Source of the DNA: an uncultured Oscillatoriales cyanobacterium | GTDB taxonomy: Bacteria; Cyanobacteriota; Cyanobacteriia; Cyanobacteriales; Microcoleaceae | NCBI GenBank assembly: GCA_903893625.1 | Contig: CAITND010000196.1 | Location: 1 to 63,283 of the forward strand | Direction: 5' to 3' | DNA length: 63,283 bases | Shown here: piece by piece, positions 43,383 through 53,203 of the stretch | Layout: each line of letters begins with the position of its first letter | Numbering within the stretch: position 1 is the stretch's first letter | Position numbers and translations under genes: made by a program | The notes under the pieces: generated by a model | What the model was told of the DNA's origin: nothing | Databases searched by the model: none | What the model saw: the letters and a program-made list of their open reading frames with translations, nothing else

Positions 43383-44420
43383 ATGAAAAAAATCCTTATC
43401 CTCTCCGCCAACCCCAAAAACACAACTCATCTACGCCTTGATGAAGAACTGCGGGAAATCAAAAATACACTGCAACTTTCTCCCCATCGAGACGAATTTC
43501 AAATCATCACTGAATCTGCGGTACAAGTCGATGATTTAACCCGCTTCCTGTCTCACCATCAACCCACTATTGTTCACTTTTCGGGACATGGTTCAGGTAC
43601 GGATGGATTAATCTTAGAAAATCATTCTGGACAGTCCCAACTGGTCAGTACCCAAGCCTTAGCAAAGCTGTTTGATTTGTTTCAAGAACAAGTTGAATGT
43701 GTCTTACTCAACGCCTGCTATAGTGAGGAACAAGCCACCGCCATTCATCAACATATTGATTGCGTCGTGGGCATGAATCAAGCCATTGGAGATGCGGCGG
43801 CGATTAAATTTAGTGTGGGATTTTATACGGGTTTGATGGCAGGAAGAAATTATCAAGATTGTTTTGAAATGGGGTGTACCTCCATTGATTTGCAGGGAAT
43901 TCCAGAGTATTTAACCCCAAAGATTAAAAATCGGCGACGACGTGATCAGACCAAAAAACCGACAAATTCACTCAAATCTGACAAAGATAATGGTATAGTT
44001 AATAATAAAAATTCCTCAAACCGCTCCGTTTCTATTGGTTCTATTGGGCGTGATTTTAGTGGCCCCATTCAAACAGGAGACAGCAACACGGCAAACATCA
44101 ATGTTCAACAAGTTAATTTACCCGCATCTACAAGCATCAATATAGAAACAGAACTCAATGCTTTACAGGAGATATTGACAAAATTAGAAACCTCAGACCG
44201 TCGAAAAATTGAGAATGCTTTTGAAGATGCTCAAGAGGAGTTAAAGAAGCCAAAGCCCGATAAAAACGAGGTGGGCATGGCATTAGAACGAGCTTTGAAT
44301 TATGCCCAAAAAGCCGAAGGGTTTGCTGCTGTAAATGCCAAACTTCAGCCACACCTAGCTAATACAATTGCTTGGTTAGGGGAAAATTGGCATAAATTAT
44401 TAAATAGGAGCCATTTCTAA
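43383..44420 (+). CDS. CHAT-domain (caspase-like) protease with TGDxN module and helical tail
   Basis: 345 residues. The N-terminal 1-175 is a CHAT protease: start [20 protein letters not shown], catalytic His69 in [12 protein letters not shown], catalytic Cys112 in [12 protein letters not shown]. The linker is followed by [20 protein letters not shown] and SNTANI (214-239), closely matching residues 6-30 of the STAND protein upstream, and then a helical domain (about 253-340). CHAT proteases act as executioners when recruited by STAND sensors. The start is 205 bases after the STAND stop, same strand. Its end overlaps the convergent hypB by 21 bases. Confidence 0.88.
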   Translation: MKKILILSANPKNTTHLRLDEELREIKNTLQLSPHRDEFQIITESAVQVDDLTRFLSHHQPTIVHFSGHGSGTDGLILENHSGQSQLVSTQALAKLFDLFQEQVECVLLNACYSEEQATAIHQHIDCVVGMNQAIGDAAAIKFSVGFYTGLMAGRNYQDCFEMGCTSIDLQGIPEYLTPKIKNRRRRDQTKKPTNSLKSDKDNGIVNNKNSSNRSVSIGSIGRDFSGPIQTGDSNTANINVQQVNLPASTSINIETELNALQEILTKLETSDRRKIENAFEDAQEELKKPKPDKNEVGMALERALNYAQKAEGFAAVNAKLQPHLANTIAWLGENWHKLLNRSHF

Positions 44421-45170
44421 AATCTGTTGTTCTAAAAATTGATACCATTCATTCATCCCTTGACCTGTTTTTGCAGACACTTCAAAAATTTGAGCTTGGG
44501 GAACCATTTTTTTAATATTAGTTAAGGCTAATTCTCGGTCAAAACCAACAGCCTCCGCAATATCCATTTTATTAATAATCACAACATCAGCCGTTTTAAA
44601 TAAGGTGGGATATTTTAACGGTTTATCTTCTCCTTCAGTAACAGAAAGTAACGCAATTCGTTTATTTTCTCCTAAATCATAAGCCGCCGGACAAACTAAA
44701 TTACCGACATTTTCAATAATTAATAATTTTACCTGATCTAAGTTAATTTCAGGGAGGGCTTTAGCTACCATATCCGCTTCCAAATGACAAACTGTTCCGG
44801 TGGTAATTTGAACCACTTGTGCCCCTGAACGTCTTAAGCGTTGAGCATCATTATCCGTCGCTAAATCTCCAACAATAACCGCCCCCGGAAGCCGAGAATT
44901 AATATCGGTTAAAGTACGTTCAATAAAGGCTGTTTTCCCTGAACCTGGAGAGGATAATACATTTAAAACAAAGAGTCCTTTTCCCCAAAAAAAGCCTCGA
45001 TTTCGTTCCGCTAATCGTTCATTTTTTGATAAAATAGCTTCATGAACCGTTAAGGTTTGATGAGAATGTTCATGATGAAGATGTTCATGATCATGGGTAT
45101 GGTCGTGATCATCATGACTATGGATTTCAATAGTTCCTGGGGTAACAGCACAACCGCAATTTGTACACAT
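44400..45170 (-). CDS. hypB: Hydrogenase nickel-insertion GTPase HypB
   Basis: 256 residues. It delivers nickel to the hydrogenase large subunit with HypA. The N-terminal MCTNCGC (CxxCGC high-affinity nickel site) is followed by a His/Asp-rich nickel-storage stretch ([17 protein letters not shown]), then the G domain: P-loop [32 protein letters not shown] and NKMD. Family length is normal for His-rich types. It starts 3 bases after hypA ends (same strand) and overlaps the convergent CHAT gene at its 3' end. Confidence 0.96.
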   Translation of the reverse strand: MCTNCGCAVTPGTIEIHSHDDHDHTHDHEHLHHEHSHQTLTVHEAILSKNERLAERNRGFFWGKGLFVLNVLSSPGSGKTAFIERTLTDINSRLPGAVIVGDLATDNDAQRLRRSGAQVVQITTGTVCHLEADMVAKALPEINLDQVKLLIIENVGNLVCPAAYDLGENKRIALLSVTEGEDKPLKYPTLFKTADVVIINKMDIAEAVGFDRELALTNIKKMVPQAQIFEVSAKTGQGMNEWYQFLEQQILEMAPI

Positions 45171-45172
45171 AA

Positions 45173-45514
45173 TTAAGAAACCTCTAAAGATGTTAATTCT
45201 AATTCTTTACCCTGAAGAATATCAAGGCTATATTGATGACAATGGGGACATTCATAAATAAAGTCATCGGGTTGAAATTCGACGTTACAATGATGACAAT
45301 AACAGCGAACTGGAATTGAATCGATTTCAAAAATAGCGGTTTCTGCTATGGTTCCTTTTGTCACGACATCAAAGGCAAATTCTAACGCTTCTGGGATGAC
45401 TCCCGATAATTCCCCTACTTTCATTTTAATTCGATGAATTTGATTTGCTCCTTGTTGTTTGGCATGATTTAATGCTATTTCTAGGGTTTGTTCCATAATA
45501 CTAACTTCGTGCAT
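45173..45514 (-). CDS. hypA: Hydrogenase nickel-insertion protein HypA
   Basis: 113 residues. It binds nickel through the N-terminal MHEVSIMEQ (Met1-His2) and zinc through two Cys pairs (CYCHHC and CPHC in ECPHCHQYS). It works with HypB. It is placed between hoxW and hypB on the same strand with a 26-base gap upstream, so in the hox-hyp operon. Confidence 0.96.
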   Translation of the reverse strand: MHEVSIMEQTLEIALNHAKQQGANQIHRIKMKVGELSGVIPEALEFAFDVVTKGTIAETAIFEIDSIPVRCYCHHCNVEFQPDDFIYECPHCHQYSLDILQGKELELTSLEVS

Positions 45515-45540
45515 AATTATTTGTAGTCACCTGATTTTAA

Positions 45541-45984
45541 TTATAATTGATTTGAGGTTTTATTGATGAGATTTTTAATAATTTCTAAAGCCTCTTGAAT
45601 GCCTTTTTGAGCTTTTTCGGAAAGGGTTTCACTCAATTCAAAATTTTCTCCGGGGATGGCAATTAACAAGGCTGGAGGGGCTTTTTGATAGAGAAATTGA
45701 GTTAAAGATAACAGTGATCGCGGGTTTAAAGAATGTCCCCAATTAAATAAATCTGAGGGTAAAGGTTCCAGGGAAGTAATATTAACGGTCTCTCCTTCTA
45801 AACAAGCATCCACAAAAATAACGCTATCAACTTCAGCCATTTCTGCTGCAATTTCCGGGGTGAGTTGGTGAAGAGATTGCAATCGCACATTCGCTAAATT
45901 CCATTGTTCAACTTCTACAATTACCGCTTGACCAATACCATCATCCCCCCGAATGGGGTTGCCATATCCTATAATTAATATCAT
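45541..45984 (-). CDS. hoxW: Hox hydrogenase maturation endopeptidase
   Basis: 147 residues. It clips the C-terminal extension of HoxH after nickel insertion. The M52-peptidase pattern is complete: IIGYGNPIRGDDGIGQ with the nickel-sensing acidic residue in GDDG, the DACLEG segment and the HSLNPRSLLSL region. Its position directly after hoxH fits HoxW rather than HupW. Confidence 0.9.
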   Translation of the reverse strand: MILIIGYGNPIRGDDGIGQAVIVEVEQWNLANVRLQSLHQLTPEIAAEMAEVDSVIFVDACLEGETVNITSLEPLPSDLFNWGHSLNPRSLLSLTQFLYQKAPPALLIAIPGENFELSETLSEKAQKGIQEALEIIKNLINKTSNQL

Positions 45985-46085
45985 ATTTTTCCCCTATTCC
46001 CCTATTAACAATATTCTACAATATAAGTTTTTATTAGGCATTATTTTGCTTCTTGGAATCAAGGCATTAAATATTATTTAATCAG

Positions 46086-46129
46086 GGAGGCAGAGCCTCC
46101 GTTTTTCATTCCCTGGTAGAACCAGGGAA
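46086..46129. repeat. Two dispersed-type hairpins between hoxH and hoxW
   Basis: GGAGGC-AGA-GCCTCC (46086-46100) and TTCCCTGGT-AGA-ACCAGGGAA (46109-46129). A degenerate copy of the second also lies at about 58992-59013 before hypD. They may stabilise or separate hoxH and hoxW messages. Confidence 0.65.
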
Positions 46130-46145
46130 CGAGGAATGGGATGGG

Positions 46146-47576
46146 TTAATGGCGGTATTTCTCCTGAATTACTGTTCCATCTTTTTGAATTAATTGAATG
46201 TGTAAGGGCATTTGTCCAACAGCGTGAGTGGAACAACTTAAACAAGGATCATAAGCACGAATTCCGGCTTCCACTCGGTTTAACATTCCTTCAGGAATAT
46301 CATTTCCATGAATATAATGTTGGGCAATTTGAGTCACGGTTTTATTCATGGCTAAATTGTTTTGTCCGGTGGCAATAATTAAGTTAACTTTCTTAATTAA
46401 GCCGTTTTCATCTACTTGATAATGATGGAATAAAGTGCCGCGTGGTGCTTCACTAACTCCCACTCCTTCTAAACAGTTAATACCCGCTTCTGAACGCACC
46501 CGTTTTGAGATAATATCAGGGTCATCAACTAACTGTTCAATGGCTTCAATACAGGCGAGAATTTCCACCAGTCGCGCATAATGATAGAAGAAGGAAGAAG
46601 TGGCAACTCGTCCCCCAGCACGATGACGAAATTCAATTAATTCTCGGTCTGCATCTTCGGTGCCAATACAATCACAAACGTTCAATCTTGCTAAGGGCCC
46701 AACCCGATAAATGCCATTAGGATATCCCAGAGGTTTGTAATAGGGAAACTTGAGATAAGACCAATTTTCAACGGCTTCTCCGAGGAAGTCTTGATAGTGA
46801 TCTTCGCTTAAACCATCGGCAACAATTTCCCCATTACTATCAATAAATCTCAGGTGTCCGCCGTAGTGTTCCCAAGTGCCATCGGGGGCAACTAACCCCA
46901 TAAATAATGAAGGGAATTTACCAAAAACATCGATTTCTGTTTTTAATTCAGTATCTAATAATCGTTTAAAGATACTAATCGCTAATTCGGTGGTTTGTCG
47001 CGCTTCGGGTAAGCGTTCAATAATCCAATTTCGCCCTTCATCGGAAAGGGGAGAACGCACACCACCCGGAACAGCCCAAGCCGCATGAATTTTTTTCGCT
47101 CCTAATATTTCAATGATTGTTTGTCCGAACTGACGCAAGCGAATTCCGGCCCGTGCTAAATCGGGGTCAGCCGCCATTAAACCAAAAACATTGCGTTTAG
47201 CAGGATCACTATCCCAACCTAATAGAAAATCAGGACTACTGAGGTGGAAAAAGCTTAAAGCATGAGATTGAGTTAATTGGGCTAAATTCATCATCCGCCG
47301 CAGTTTTTCACCCGCCGGAGGCACTTGCACGGCGAGGATTTTATCGCCTGTTTTGGCAGAAGCTAGGAGGTGACTGACGGGGCAAATTCCGCAAATTCGG
47401 GCGGTAATTCCTGCCATTTCAAACATCGGTCTGCCTTCGCAAAATTTCTCAAAACCGCGAAATTCTACAACGTGAAACCGAGCATTTTCGACTTCTCCGG
47501 CATCATCTAAATAAACGGATATTTTAGCATGACCTTCAATGCGAGTTACGGGATCAATAACAACTGTTTTAGACAT
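46146..47576 (-). CDS. hoxH: Bidirectional [NiFe]-hydrogenase large subunit HoxH
   Basis: 476 residues. It holds the Ni-Fe site that interconverts H2 and protons/electrons. Both ligand motifs are intact: [10 protein letters not shown] (about 61-70) and [10 protein letters not shown] near the C-terminus. The latter is followed by a tail of about 25 residues ([18 protein letters not shown]...) that is the expected HoxW-cleaved extension. Length fits HoxH. It lies downstream of hoxY with an 86-base gap that contains a GC hairpin. Confidence 0.97.
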   Translation of the reverse strand: MSKTVVIDPVTRIEGHAKISVYLDDAGEVENARFHVVEFRGFEKFCEGRPMFEMAGITARICGICPVSHLLASAKTGDKILAVQVPPAGEKLRRMMNLAQLTQSHALSFFHLSSPDFLLGWDSDPAKRNVFGLMAADPDLARAGIRLRQFGQTIIEILGAKKIHAAWAVPGGVRSPLSDEGRNWIIERLPEARQTTELAISIFKRLLDTELKTEIDVFGKFPSLFMGLVAPDGTWEHYGGHLRFIDSNGEIVADGLSEDHYQDFLGEAVENWSYLKFPYYKPLGYPNGIYRVGPLARLNVCDCIGTEDADRELIEFRHRAGGRVATSSFFYHYARLVEILACIEAIEQLVDDPDIISKRVRSEAGINCLEGVGVSEAPRGTLFHHYQVDENGLIKKVNLIIATGQNNLAMNKTVTQIAQHYIHGNDIPEGMLNRVEAGIRAYDPCLSCSTHAVGQMPLHIQLIQKDGTVIQEKYRH

Positions 47577-47604
47577 ATCTTTAACCTCTGTAATTTGTAT
47601 CGTA

Positions 47605-47625
47605 GGGGCGGGGTTTTCCCGCCCC
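47605..47625. repeat. GC-rich hairpin in the hoxY-hoxH gap
   Basis: GGGGCGGG pairs with CCCGCCCC across a 5-base loop (GTTTT). No T run, so it is unlikely to be a strong terminator; possibly an intercistronic stabiliser or a dispersed repeat. Confidence 0.6.
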
Positions 47626-47662
47626 CCACTTCTAGGTTTCCTCGCCCTAACGTTAATAGGGA

Positions 47663-48211
47663 CTAGCCGAATTTGATCATTTCTCGCCCTTCCATTACGG
47701 GTTTTTTCCCTTCTAATAAGGGGGCAATTGCCGCTTTAATTCTATCCGCAGACGGAGGACATCCGGGTAAAAAGATGTCAACATTAACTAATTCATGAAT
47801 GGGACGAACGCGCTCTAAGAGTTCAGGAACAATACCGGGTTCTTTAGGCAATTGAGCCCCGATATCACTGAGTTCTAAATAACAGCGTTTTAACACAGGT
47901 TCCGTACTTCCTAACATATTTCTCATGGCAGGAACGTTAGCAGTTACGGCACAATCTCCGAAAGAAATTAAGAGTTTAGTCCGTTTTCTGACTTGATGTA
48001 ATAACTCTAAATTTTCTTCGTTAGCAACGGCTCCTTCAACTAAACAAACATCGACGTTTTCAGGATAGTCTTTTAAGTCACAACCGACGGGACTAAAAAC
48101 AACATCGACTTTTTCCGCGAGATCAAATAGCCATTCATCTAAGTCTAAAAACGACATATGGCAACCGGAACACCCGGCTAACCAAACGGTGGCAAATTTT
48201 ATCTTGTCCAT
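47663..48211 (-). CDS. hoxY: Bidirectional hydrogenase small subunit HoxY
   Basis: 182 residues, the short small-subunit form without C-terminal cluster domain. It carries the proximal [4Fe-4S] cluster through GCSGCHMSF (C14, C17), SFGDCAV and [10 protein letters not shown]. It dimerises with HoxH. Its start overlaps the end of hoxU by 13 bases, which indicates translational coupling. Confidence 0.96.
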   Translation of the reverse strand: MDKIKFATVWLAGCSGCHMSFLDLDEWLFDLAEKVDVVFSPVGCDLKDYPENVDVCLVEGAVANEENLELLHQVRKRTKLLISFGDCAVTANVPAMRNMLGSTEPVLKRCYLELSDIGAQLPKEPGIVPELLERVRPIHELVNVDIFLPGCPPSADRIKAAIAPLLEGKKPVMEGREMIKFG

Positions 48212-48915
48212 TGATGTTTCCCTCTTGCATCTGCTAAGAATTCAAGTTTTTCACGATCGCGTTGCATTTCAGCAGTTGTTGTTCCTTTTTTAAAGATTGA
48301 ACCCGTCGGGCAAGCATCAACACATTTGCCACAGGATGTGCAAGCATCGACTTCACCCCAAGGTTGATTTAAGCCACTAATAATTTTAGCTGCTGCTCCC
48401 CGATAGCCGACATCCCAGACGTGAGCCCCTTCAATTTCAGCACAAACTCTCACGCACCGAGTACACAGAATACAACGGTTATGATCGATGCCAAATTTAG
48501 GGTGAGAAATGTCTACTTCTCGTTCAGGAAACCGATAGGGGAAACGGCTATGATCCATGCCAACTTCAATAGCAACGTCCTGTAATTCACAGTTGCCATT
48601 GGCAACACAAACGGCGCAAACATGATTTCCTTCTGCAAATAATAACTCCACGGTCATGCGTCGATATTCTTGCAGTTGGGGGCTAGTGGTGGCGATTTCC
48701 ATGCCTTCTGCAACTTCTGTTACACAAGCAGGTAATAAACGATTAATCCCTTTAATTTCTACTAGGCATAACCGACAAGCTCCAACATCAGAAACGCCTT
48801 CTAAATGACATAATTTTGGAATTCTTACCCCGGCTTCTTCGGCGGCTTTGAGAATCGATGTTCCTTGTTCTACAGCAACATCAATGCCATCAATTTTTAG
48901 GGTTTTTACGGACAT
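48199..48915 (-). CDS. hoxU: Hydrogenase diaphorase iron-sulfur subunit HoxU
   Basis: 238 residues. An electron wire between the flavin subunit HoxF and HoxY. Plant-type [2Fe-2S] domain first (RIPKLCHLEGVSDVGACRLC), a His/Cys cluster region (GNHVCAVCVANGNCELQ), then two [4Fe-4S] motifs (CILCTRCVRVC, CTSCGKCVDACPTG). Homologous to the N-terminal part of NuoG. Unlike the common hoxEFUYH order, hcp lies between it and hoxF. Confidence 0.96.
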   Translation of the reverse strand: MSVKTLKIDGIDVAVEQGTSILKAAEEAGVRIPKLCHLEGVSDVGACRLCLVEIKGINRLLPACVTEVAEGMEIATTSPQLQEYRRMTVELLFAEGNHVCAVCVANGNCELQDVAIEVGMDHSRFPYRFPEREVDISHPKFGIDHNRCILCTRCVRVCAEIEGAHVWDVGYRGAAAKIISGLNQPWGEVDACTSCGKCVDACPTGSIFKKGTTTAEMQRDREKLEFLADARGKHQWTR

Positions 48916-49055
48916 AATTCTTTCATCTCCTATGAGGTTTAAATATCAAATTTAATCCTTTAATGTTAAGAGGTATCTAGTTTCATTATAGCAGATTTTT
49001 CCTAATAGTTTTGAACAAATTTTTAGGACTTGATTTGTGTCAACTTAAGGGTTTG

Positions 49056-49165
49056 ATCCCCCCTAACCCCCCTTAATAAGGGGGGAACTGGATTTCAAAG
49101 TCCCCCTTTTTAAGGGATGAACTGGATTTCAAAGTCCCCCTTTTTAAGGGGGATTTAGGGGGATC
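49056..49165. repeat. C-run/G-run inverted repeat with internal 34-bp-period direct repeats
   Basis: Outer arms GATCCCCCCTAACCCCCCTT and AAGGGGGATTTAGGGGGATC are near complements. Inside, a 32-base unit starting GAACTGGATTTCAAAG recurs at 49085-49116 and 49119-49150. It occupies most of the 306-base hcp-hoxU gap and looks like a miniature dispersed element. The remainder of the gap shows no gene. Confidence 0.75.
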
Positions 49166-49221
49166 TGATCTCGGCTGTAATCAGATTTTTTCAGCCATCT
49201 TTGACACCCATGAAATTAACC

Positions 49222-50886
49222 CTATGCTAAACAAGCAGCTAAGTCTTCATCGGGGGTAGAAATCGCTTTCAGATGATAGGTTTCTGACAGTAATTTGAAG
49301 ACATTCGGGGAAATAAAGGCGGGTAATGTCGGGCCCAAACGGATGTCTTGAATACCCAAATATAACAGAGTTAATAACACCGCAACGGCTTTTTGTTCAT
49401 ACCATGACAAAATCATCGACAGGGGTAATTCATTGACACCAATATCAAAAGCTTTGGCTAACCCTAACGCAATTTGGATGGCAGAATAGGCATCGTTACA
49501 TTGTCCCACATCCATCAACCGAGGAATGTTACCAATCTCCCCTAATTGTTGATCAAAAAAGCGGAATTTTCCGCAAGCTAATGTCAGGACAACACAATCT
49601 TGTGGCACTTTTTCCACAAATTCTGTATAGTAACTCCGTCCTGGTTTTGCCCCATCACAACCTCCGACTAAAAAGAAGTGACGAATTTTCCCGGCTTTAA
49701 CCGCTTCAATGACATGATCAGCCACACTTAAAACGGCATTATGAGCAAAACCTGTTTTGACTTCACGGGGGGTTTCATCATCCCAAAATCCAGGGAGTTT
49801 AAGTGCTTTTTGAATCACGGGAGTAAAGTCAGGAATACCATTTTCATCGGAGGGTAAATAGCCTAACCCTGGATAGCCCACAGGCCCAACGGTAAACAGT
49901 TTTTGATCATAAGTTTCATGGGGGGGCATTAAACAGTTGGTTGTCACCACAATAGCCCCTGGAAACTTAGCAAAATCTTTTGTTTGATTCTGCCATGCTG
50001 TGCCAAAATGTCCGTACAAATGGGGATATTTTTGTTTTAAAATCGGATATCCATGAGCAGGTAAAAGTTCTCCGTGAGTATAAACCGTAATCCCCGTTTC
50101 TGCCGTTTGTTGTAACAGAGCTTCTAACTGTTTAATATCATGACCAGAGACTAAAATTGCCTTACCTTGACGATGATTTAAGGGAACTATTGTTGGAATT
50201 GGATGTCCATAATGTCCGGTATGTCCGGCATCTAATAATTCCATCGCCCGCAGGTTCATTTCTCCGACTTTCAACGCTAAACTCACCCAGGCATTTAAGT
50301 CTAAATCCTGCCGATCTAAAGCAACTAAGGCTTCATAAATAAACTGATAAATTTTTTCATCTTCTTGACCCAGTTCGTAAGCGTGGAAGGCGTAAGAGGC
50401 TAATCCTTTAATACCATAAATCGTGGTTAATTGCAGGGAATAAATATCAATATTCCCATTGGCTTTTTGAATTAAATCTAAGGCAAAGTTTTGTCCTTGT
50501 TCCGTTAAACTTTCCTCAAAATCTGGCTGATAATTACAAATTTCTGGCCATTGAGTAGAGACGTTGCATGCAACGTCTCTACTATGATTTTCAATGGCTT
50601 TTTTTAAGGTTTCTCGCAGTTGTAATGCTTGTTTGGCAGAATCAGAAAATCGCTTCGTACTGAAGTTAACATTCGTCATCGTAGAAAATATCGCTTCACA
50701 GGTAAAGTGATCAATTTCTCGGGTCGGAATTCCTAACTCATAAGCTTTTAAAGCAATGGGGGCAATACTGCGTAAGCAATACATTAATAAGTCTTGGACT
50801 GCATTCACTTCAGGACTTTTACCACAGGCACCCCATTGATGACACCCATTTCCACTCGCTGTTTGTTCGCATTGTTCGCAAAACAT
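49222..50886 (-). CDS. hcp: Hybrid cluster protein (hydroxylamine/NO reductase)
   Basis: 554 residues from ATG 50886, chosen because GAGGG precedes it; an ATG at 50970 would add 28 unusual residues. Reduces NO or hydroxylamine at the hybrid Fe-S-O cluster under anaerobiosis. N-terminal cysteines MFCEQCEQTASGNGCHQWGA; core GHDIKQLEALL, TNCLMPP, GGCDGAKPGRSYYTEF, LTLACGKFRF and GQCNDAYSA. A 30-bp perfect palindrome (50554-50583) sits in frame and encodes SRDVACNVST (about 102-111) in a variable region before TQWPEIC. The gene lies between hoxF and hoxU on the same strand. Confidence 0.95.
   Translation of the reverse strand: MFCEQCEQTASGNGCHQWGACGKSPEVNAVQDLLMYCLRSIAPIALKAYELGIPTREIDHFTCEAIFSTMTNVNFSTKRFSDSAKQALQLRETLKKAIENHSRDVACNVSTQWPEICNYQPDFEESLTEQGQNFALDLIQKANGNIDIYSLQLTTIYGIKGLASYAFHAYELGQEDEKIYQFIYEALVALDRQDLDLNAWVSLALKVGEMNLRAMELLDAGHTGHYGHPIPTIVPLNHRQGKAILVSGHDIKQLEALLQQTAETGITVYTHGELLPAHGYPILKQKYPHLYGHFGTAWQNQTKDFAKFPGAIVVTTNCLMPPHETYDQKLFTVGPVGYPGLGYLPSDENGIPDFTPVIQKALKLPGFWDDETPREVKTGFAHNAVLSVADHVIEAVKAGKIRHFFLVGGCDGAKPGRSYYTEFVEKVPQDCVVLTLACGKFRFFDQQLGEIGNIPRLMDVGQCNDAYSAIQIALGLAKAFDIGVNELPLSMILSWYEQKAVAVLLTLLYLGIQDIRLGPTLPAFISPNVFKLLSETYHLKAISTPDEDLAACLA
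50554..50583. repeat. GTAGAGACG-family palindrome inside hcp
   Basis: 30-bp perfect palindrome: AGTAGAGACGTTGCA followed by its exact complement. The outer nine bases GTAGAGACG match the intergenic copies; the centre (TTGCATGCAA) differs from their TGCCATGGCG. Its 30 bases are exactly ten codons, so hcp stays open. Confidence 0.9.
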
Positions 50887-50997
50887 TGTTGACTTACCCT
50901 CGTTTAAAGTATTCTCTGCAACGGGTGAATTTTTTCCCTGCTGATCACCATAAATAGTCACTGATTGCAAATAGAAACCGTCCCGTTTTCAGGGATT

Positions 50998-52614
50998 TTA
51001 AGACCCAGAAACTCGTCCGCTTTCTTCTGGTTGTAATAAAGCCATATATTCCTCTGGGAAATAACGCAACGTACTCAATACCGGGTTAGGGGCTGTTTGT
51101 CCAAGTCCGCATAAACTCGTGGCTTTAACCATTTCAGACAGACGTTTCATGTTTTCAATATCTGCCGTCGTTGCCTGTTTATTGAGAATTTTCGTTAACA
51201 TTTGATAGAGTTGAACGGTTCCCGTGCGGCAGGGAATACATTTTCCGCAGGTTTCCCCTCGACAGAATTCCATATAGAATTGGGCAACTTGCACCATGCT
51301 GGTGTCTTCGTCCATCACCACCATGCCTCCTGACCCCATCATAGATCCTAATTGGGCCAAGGATTCGTAATCCACCGGAGTATCTAAACATTCTGCGGGA
51401 ATACAACCGCCCGATGGCCCCCCGGTTTGAACGGCCTTAACTTTGCCACCACTAGCAATGCCTCCCCCCATGTCTTCGACAATTTCCCGCAAATTAATCC
51501 CCATCGGGACTTCAATTAAACCCGTATTGCGAATTTTGCCCGTGAGGGAGAAAATTTTCGTGCCTTTGCTTTTTTCTGTGCCAATACTGGCGAACCAGTC
51601 GCTACCTTTTTTAATAATTGGGGCAATATTGGCCAGGGTTTCGACGTTATTAATTAAGGTGGGAGAACCCCATAACCCAGAAACCGCCGGATAGGGTGGA
51701 CGGGGGCGAGGGGTGCCGCGTCCACCATCAATGGAAGCAATCAGAGCCGTTTCTTCCCCACAAACAAAGGCGCCCGCCCCAACCCGGATATCAATGCGGA
51801 AATCAATGCCAGACCCAAAAATTTGACTGCCTAAAATCCCTAGACGTTTGGCCTGTTGAATGGCTTTTTGCAGACGGGTAATGGCGAGGGGATATTCGGC
51901 CCGCACATAAATATAACCCTGGGTCGCACCGACAGCGTAGCCGGCGATCGCCATTCCTTCTAAGATGCGATGGGGATCACTTTCCAAGACACTGCGATCC
52001 ATAAAAGCGCCGGGATCACCTTCATCGGCGTTACAGATGACATATTTTTGTCCGGGGGGCATTTTAGCAACGGTGGCCCATTTCAACCCAGTGGGATATC
52101 CGGCACCTCCTCGTCCTCGCAGGCCGGATTTGGTAATTTCGGCGATCACCTCCGCCTGACTCATCTCATAAATGGCATGATGCAAGGCTTGATAACCCCC
52201 AACGGCAATATATTCGCCAATTTGTTCGGGGTCAATTTTGCCACTATTTTCTCGAACAATTAACAGTTGACGGCTGAAAAAGGGATGGTGGCGATCGCCT
52301 TGCACGGGTTTAGCCTCTCCCCCATTCAGGGCTTCAATAATAGACGGGGCTTCTTCGGGGGTGACTTTTTCATATTGCAGTCCGGTGGGTTCGACTTCTA
52401 CGATCGGCCCCCGGCCACAAAACCCCATACAACCGACCCCGACCACTTGCACTTGCTCCTCTAGTCCGGCCGTTTTCACCGCCGCATCCATTTGCTCTTT
52501 CACCGCCACCGAATTTGAGGCGACACATCCGGTTGAGGTACAACAGTGAACCCGGATCGGTTTTTGGGTTTTTTGTTCTTTTTCAGCTAGTTCTAATAAT
52601 TCGCTATATTCCAT
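50998..52614 (-). CDS. hoxF: Hydrogenase diaphorase flavoprotein HoxF
   Basis: 538 residues from ATG 52614 (an in-frame ATG at 52659 adds 15). NAD(P)H:acceptor flavoprotein subunit, NuoF-like. N-terminal thioredoxin-like [2Fe-2S] domain ([25 protein letters not shown]); FMN/NAD site [16 protein letters not shown] and [13 protein letters not shown]-terminal [4Fe-4S] [16 protein letters not shown]. It passes electrons from NAD(P)H to HoxU. Downstream of hoxE; hcp follows 112 bases later. Confidence 0.96.
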   Translation of the reverse strand: MEYSELLELAEKEQKTQKPIRVHCCTSTGCVASNSVAVKEQMDAAVKTAGLEEQVQVVGVGCMGFCGRGPIVEVEPTGLQYEKVTPEEAPSIIEALNGGEAKPVQGDRHHPFFSRQLLIVRENSGKIDPEQIGEYIAVGGYQALHHAIYEMSQAEVIAEITKSGLRGRGGAGYPTGLKWATVAKMPPGQKYVICNADEGDPGAFMDRSVLESDPHRILEGMAIAGYAVGATQGYIYVRAEYPLAITRLQKAIQQAKRLGILGSQIFGSGIDFRIDIRVGAGAFVCGEETALIASIDGGRGTPRPRPPYPAVSGLWGSPTLINNVETLANIAPIIKKGSDWFASIGTEKSKGTKIFSLTGKIRNTGLIEVPMGINLREIVEDMGGGIASGGKVKAVQTGGPSGGCIPAECLDTPVDYESLAQLGSMMGSGGMVVMDEDTSMVQVAQFYMEFCRGETCGKCIPCRTGTVQLYQMLTKILNKQATTADIENMKRLSEMVKATSLCGLGQTAPNPVLSTLRYFPEEYMALLQPEESGRVSGS

Positions 52615-52650
52615 AATTTTTGTTTTCCTCTCAGAAGTCAGGTTTGGGCT

Positions 52651-52682
52651 AACAGTCAACAGTCAACGGTCAACCGTCAACA
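52651..52682. repeat. Heptamer array (GTCAACR) reaching into the end of hoxE
   Basis: Tandem AGTCAAC/GGTCAAC/CGTCAAC units. The last 13 bases, including the stop codon at 52670-52672, belong to hoxE, so its C-terminal VDG-stop is written by the repeat. Confidence 0.75.
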
Positions 52683-53203
52683 GCCTCCCATTCGGCGATG
52701 CGATCGCAAGCCATTTCTGGCGAAAGTTGTGGGGCGACTTTGCCATCGAAGACAACGGCCGGAGCAATACCACAGGCACCAATACACCGGGCGGTCATAA
52801 TCGAAATTTGACCATCGGCGGTGGTTTCTCCGGCTTTAATTCCGGTTTTGGCTTCTAAGGCCGTTAACACATCGCCACCGCCTTTGACGTAACAAGCGGT
52901 TCCCAAACATACCACACAGGTATGGACACCATTGGGTTTGAGGGAAAACAAATGATAGAAGGTGGCGACCCCATAGACATAACTGAGGGGGAGTTTCAAA
53001 TGGCGGGCGACATAGATTAAAACGTCTTCTTCCAGAAAGCCAAAGGATTCTTGAGCTTTGTGCAGCACTTCAATTAAAGCGTCCTGACGATATTGGTTAC
53101 GCTTCATGGTCATATCGAGGACTTTAAACCGCTTATCACCTCCTTTTGTGGCTTCAGCCTTGGGCTTATCGGGTTTTGCAGCAGTTACCGTAGAAGATTG
53201 CAT
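52670..53203 (-). CDS. hoxE: Hydrogenase diaphorase subunit HoxE
   Basis: 177 residues, NuoE-like thioredoxin-fold subunit with one [2Fe-2S] cluster (TCVVCLGTACYVKGG and ARCIGACGIAP). A charged N-terminal extension (KPDKPKAEATKGGDKR) precedes the helical domain (LIEVLHKAQESFGFLEEDVL). First gene of the hox operon, divergent from hypC with a 398-base intergenic region. The extreme C-terminus derives from a heptamer repeat. Confidence 0.95.
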   Translation of the reverse strand: MQSSTVTAAKPDKPKAEATKGGDKRFKVLDMTMKRNQYRQDALIEVLHKAQESFGFLEEDVLIYVARHLKLPLSYVYGVATFYHLFSLKPNGVHTCVVCLGTACYVKGGGDVLTALEAKTGIKAGETTADGQISIMTARCIGACGIAPAVVFDGKVAPQLSPEMACDRIAEWEAVDG

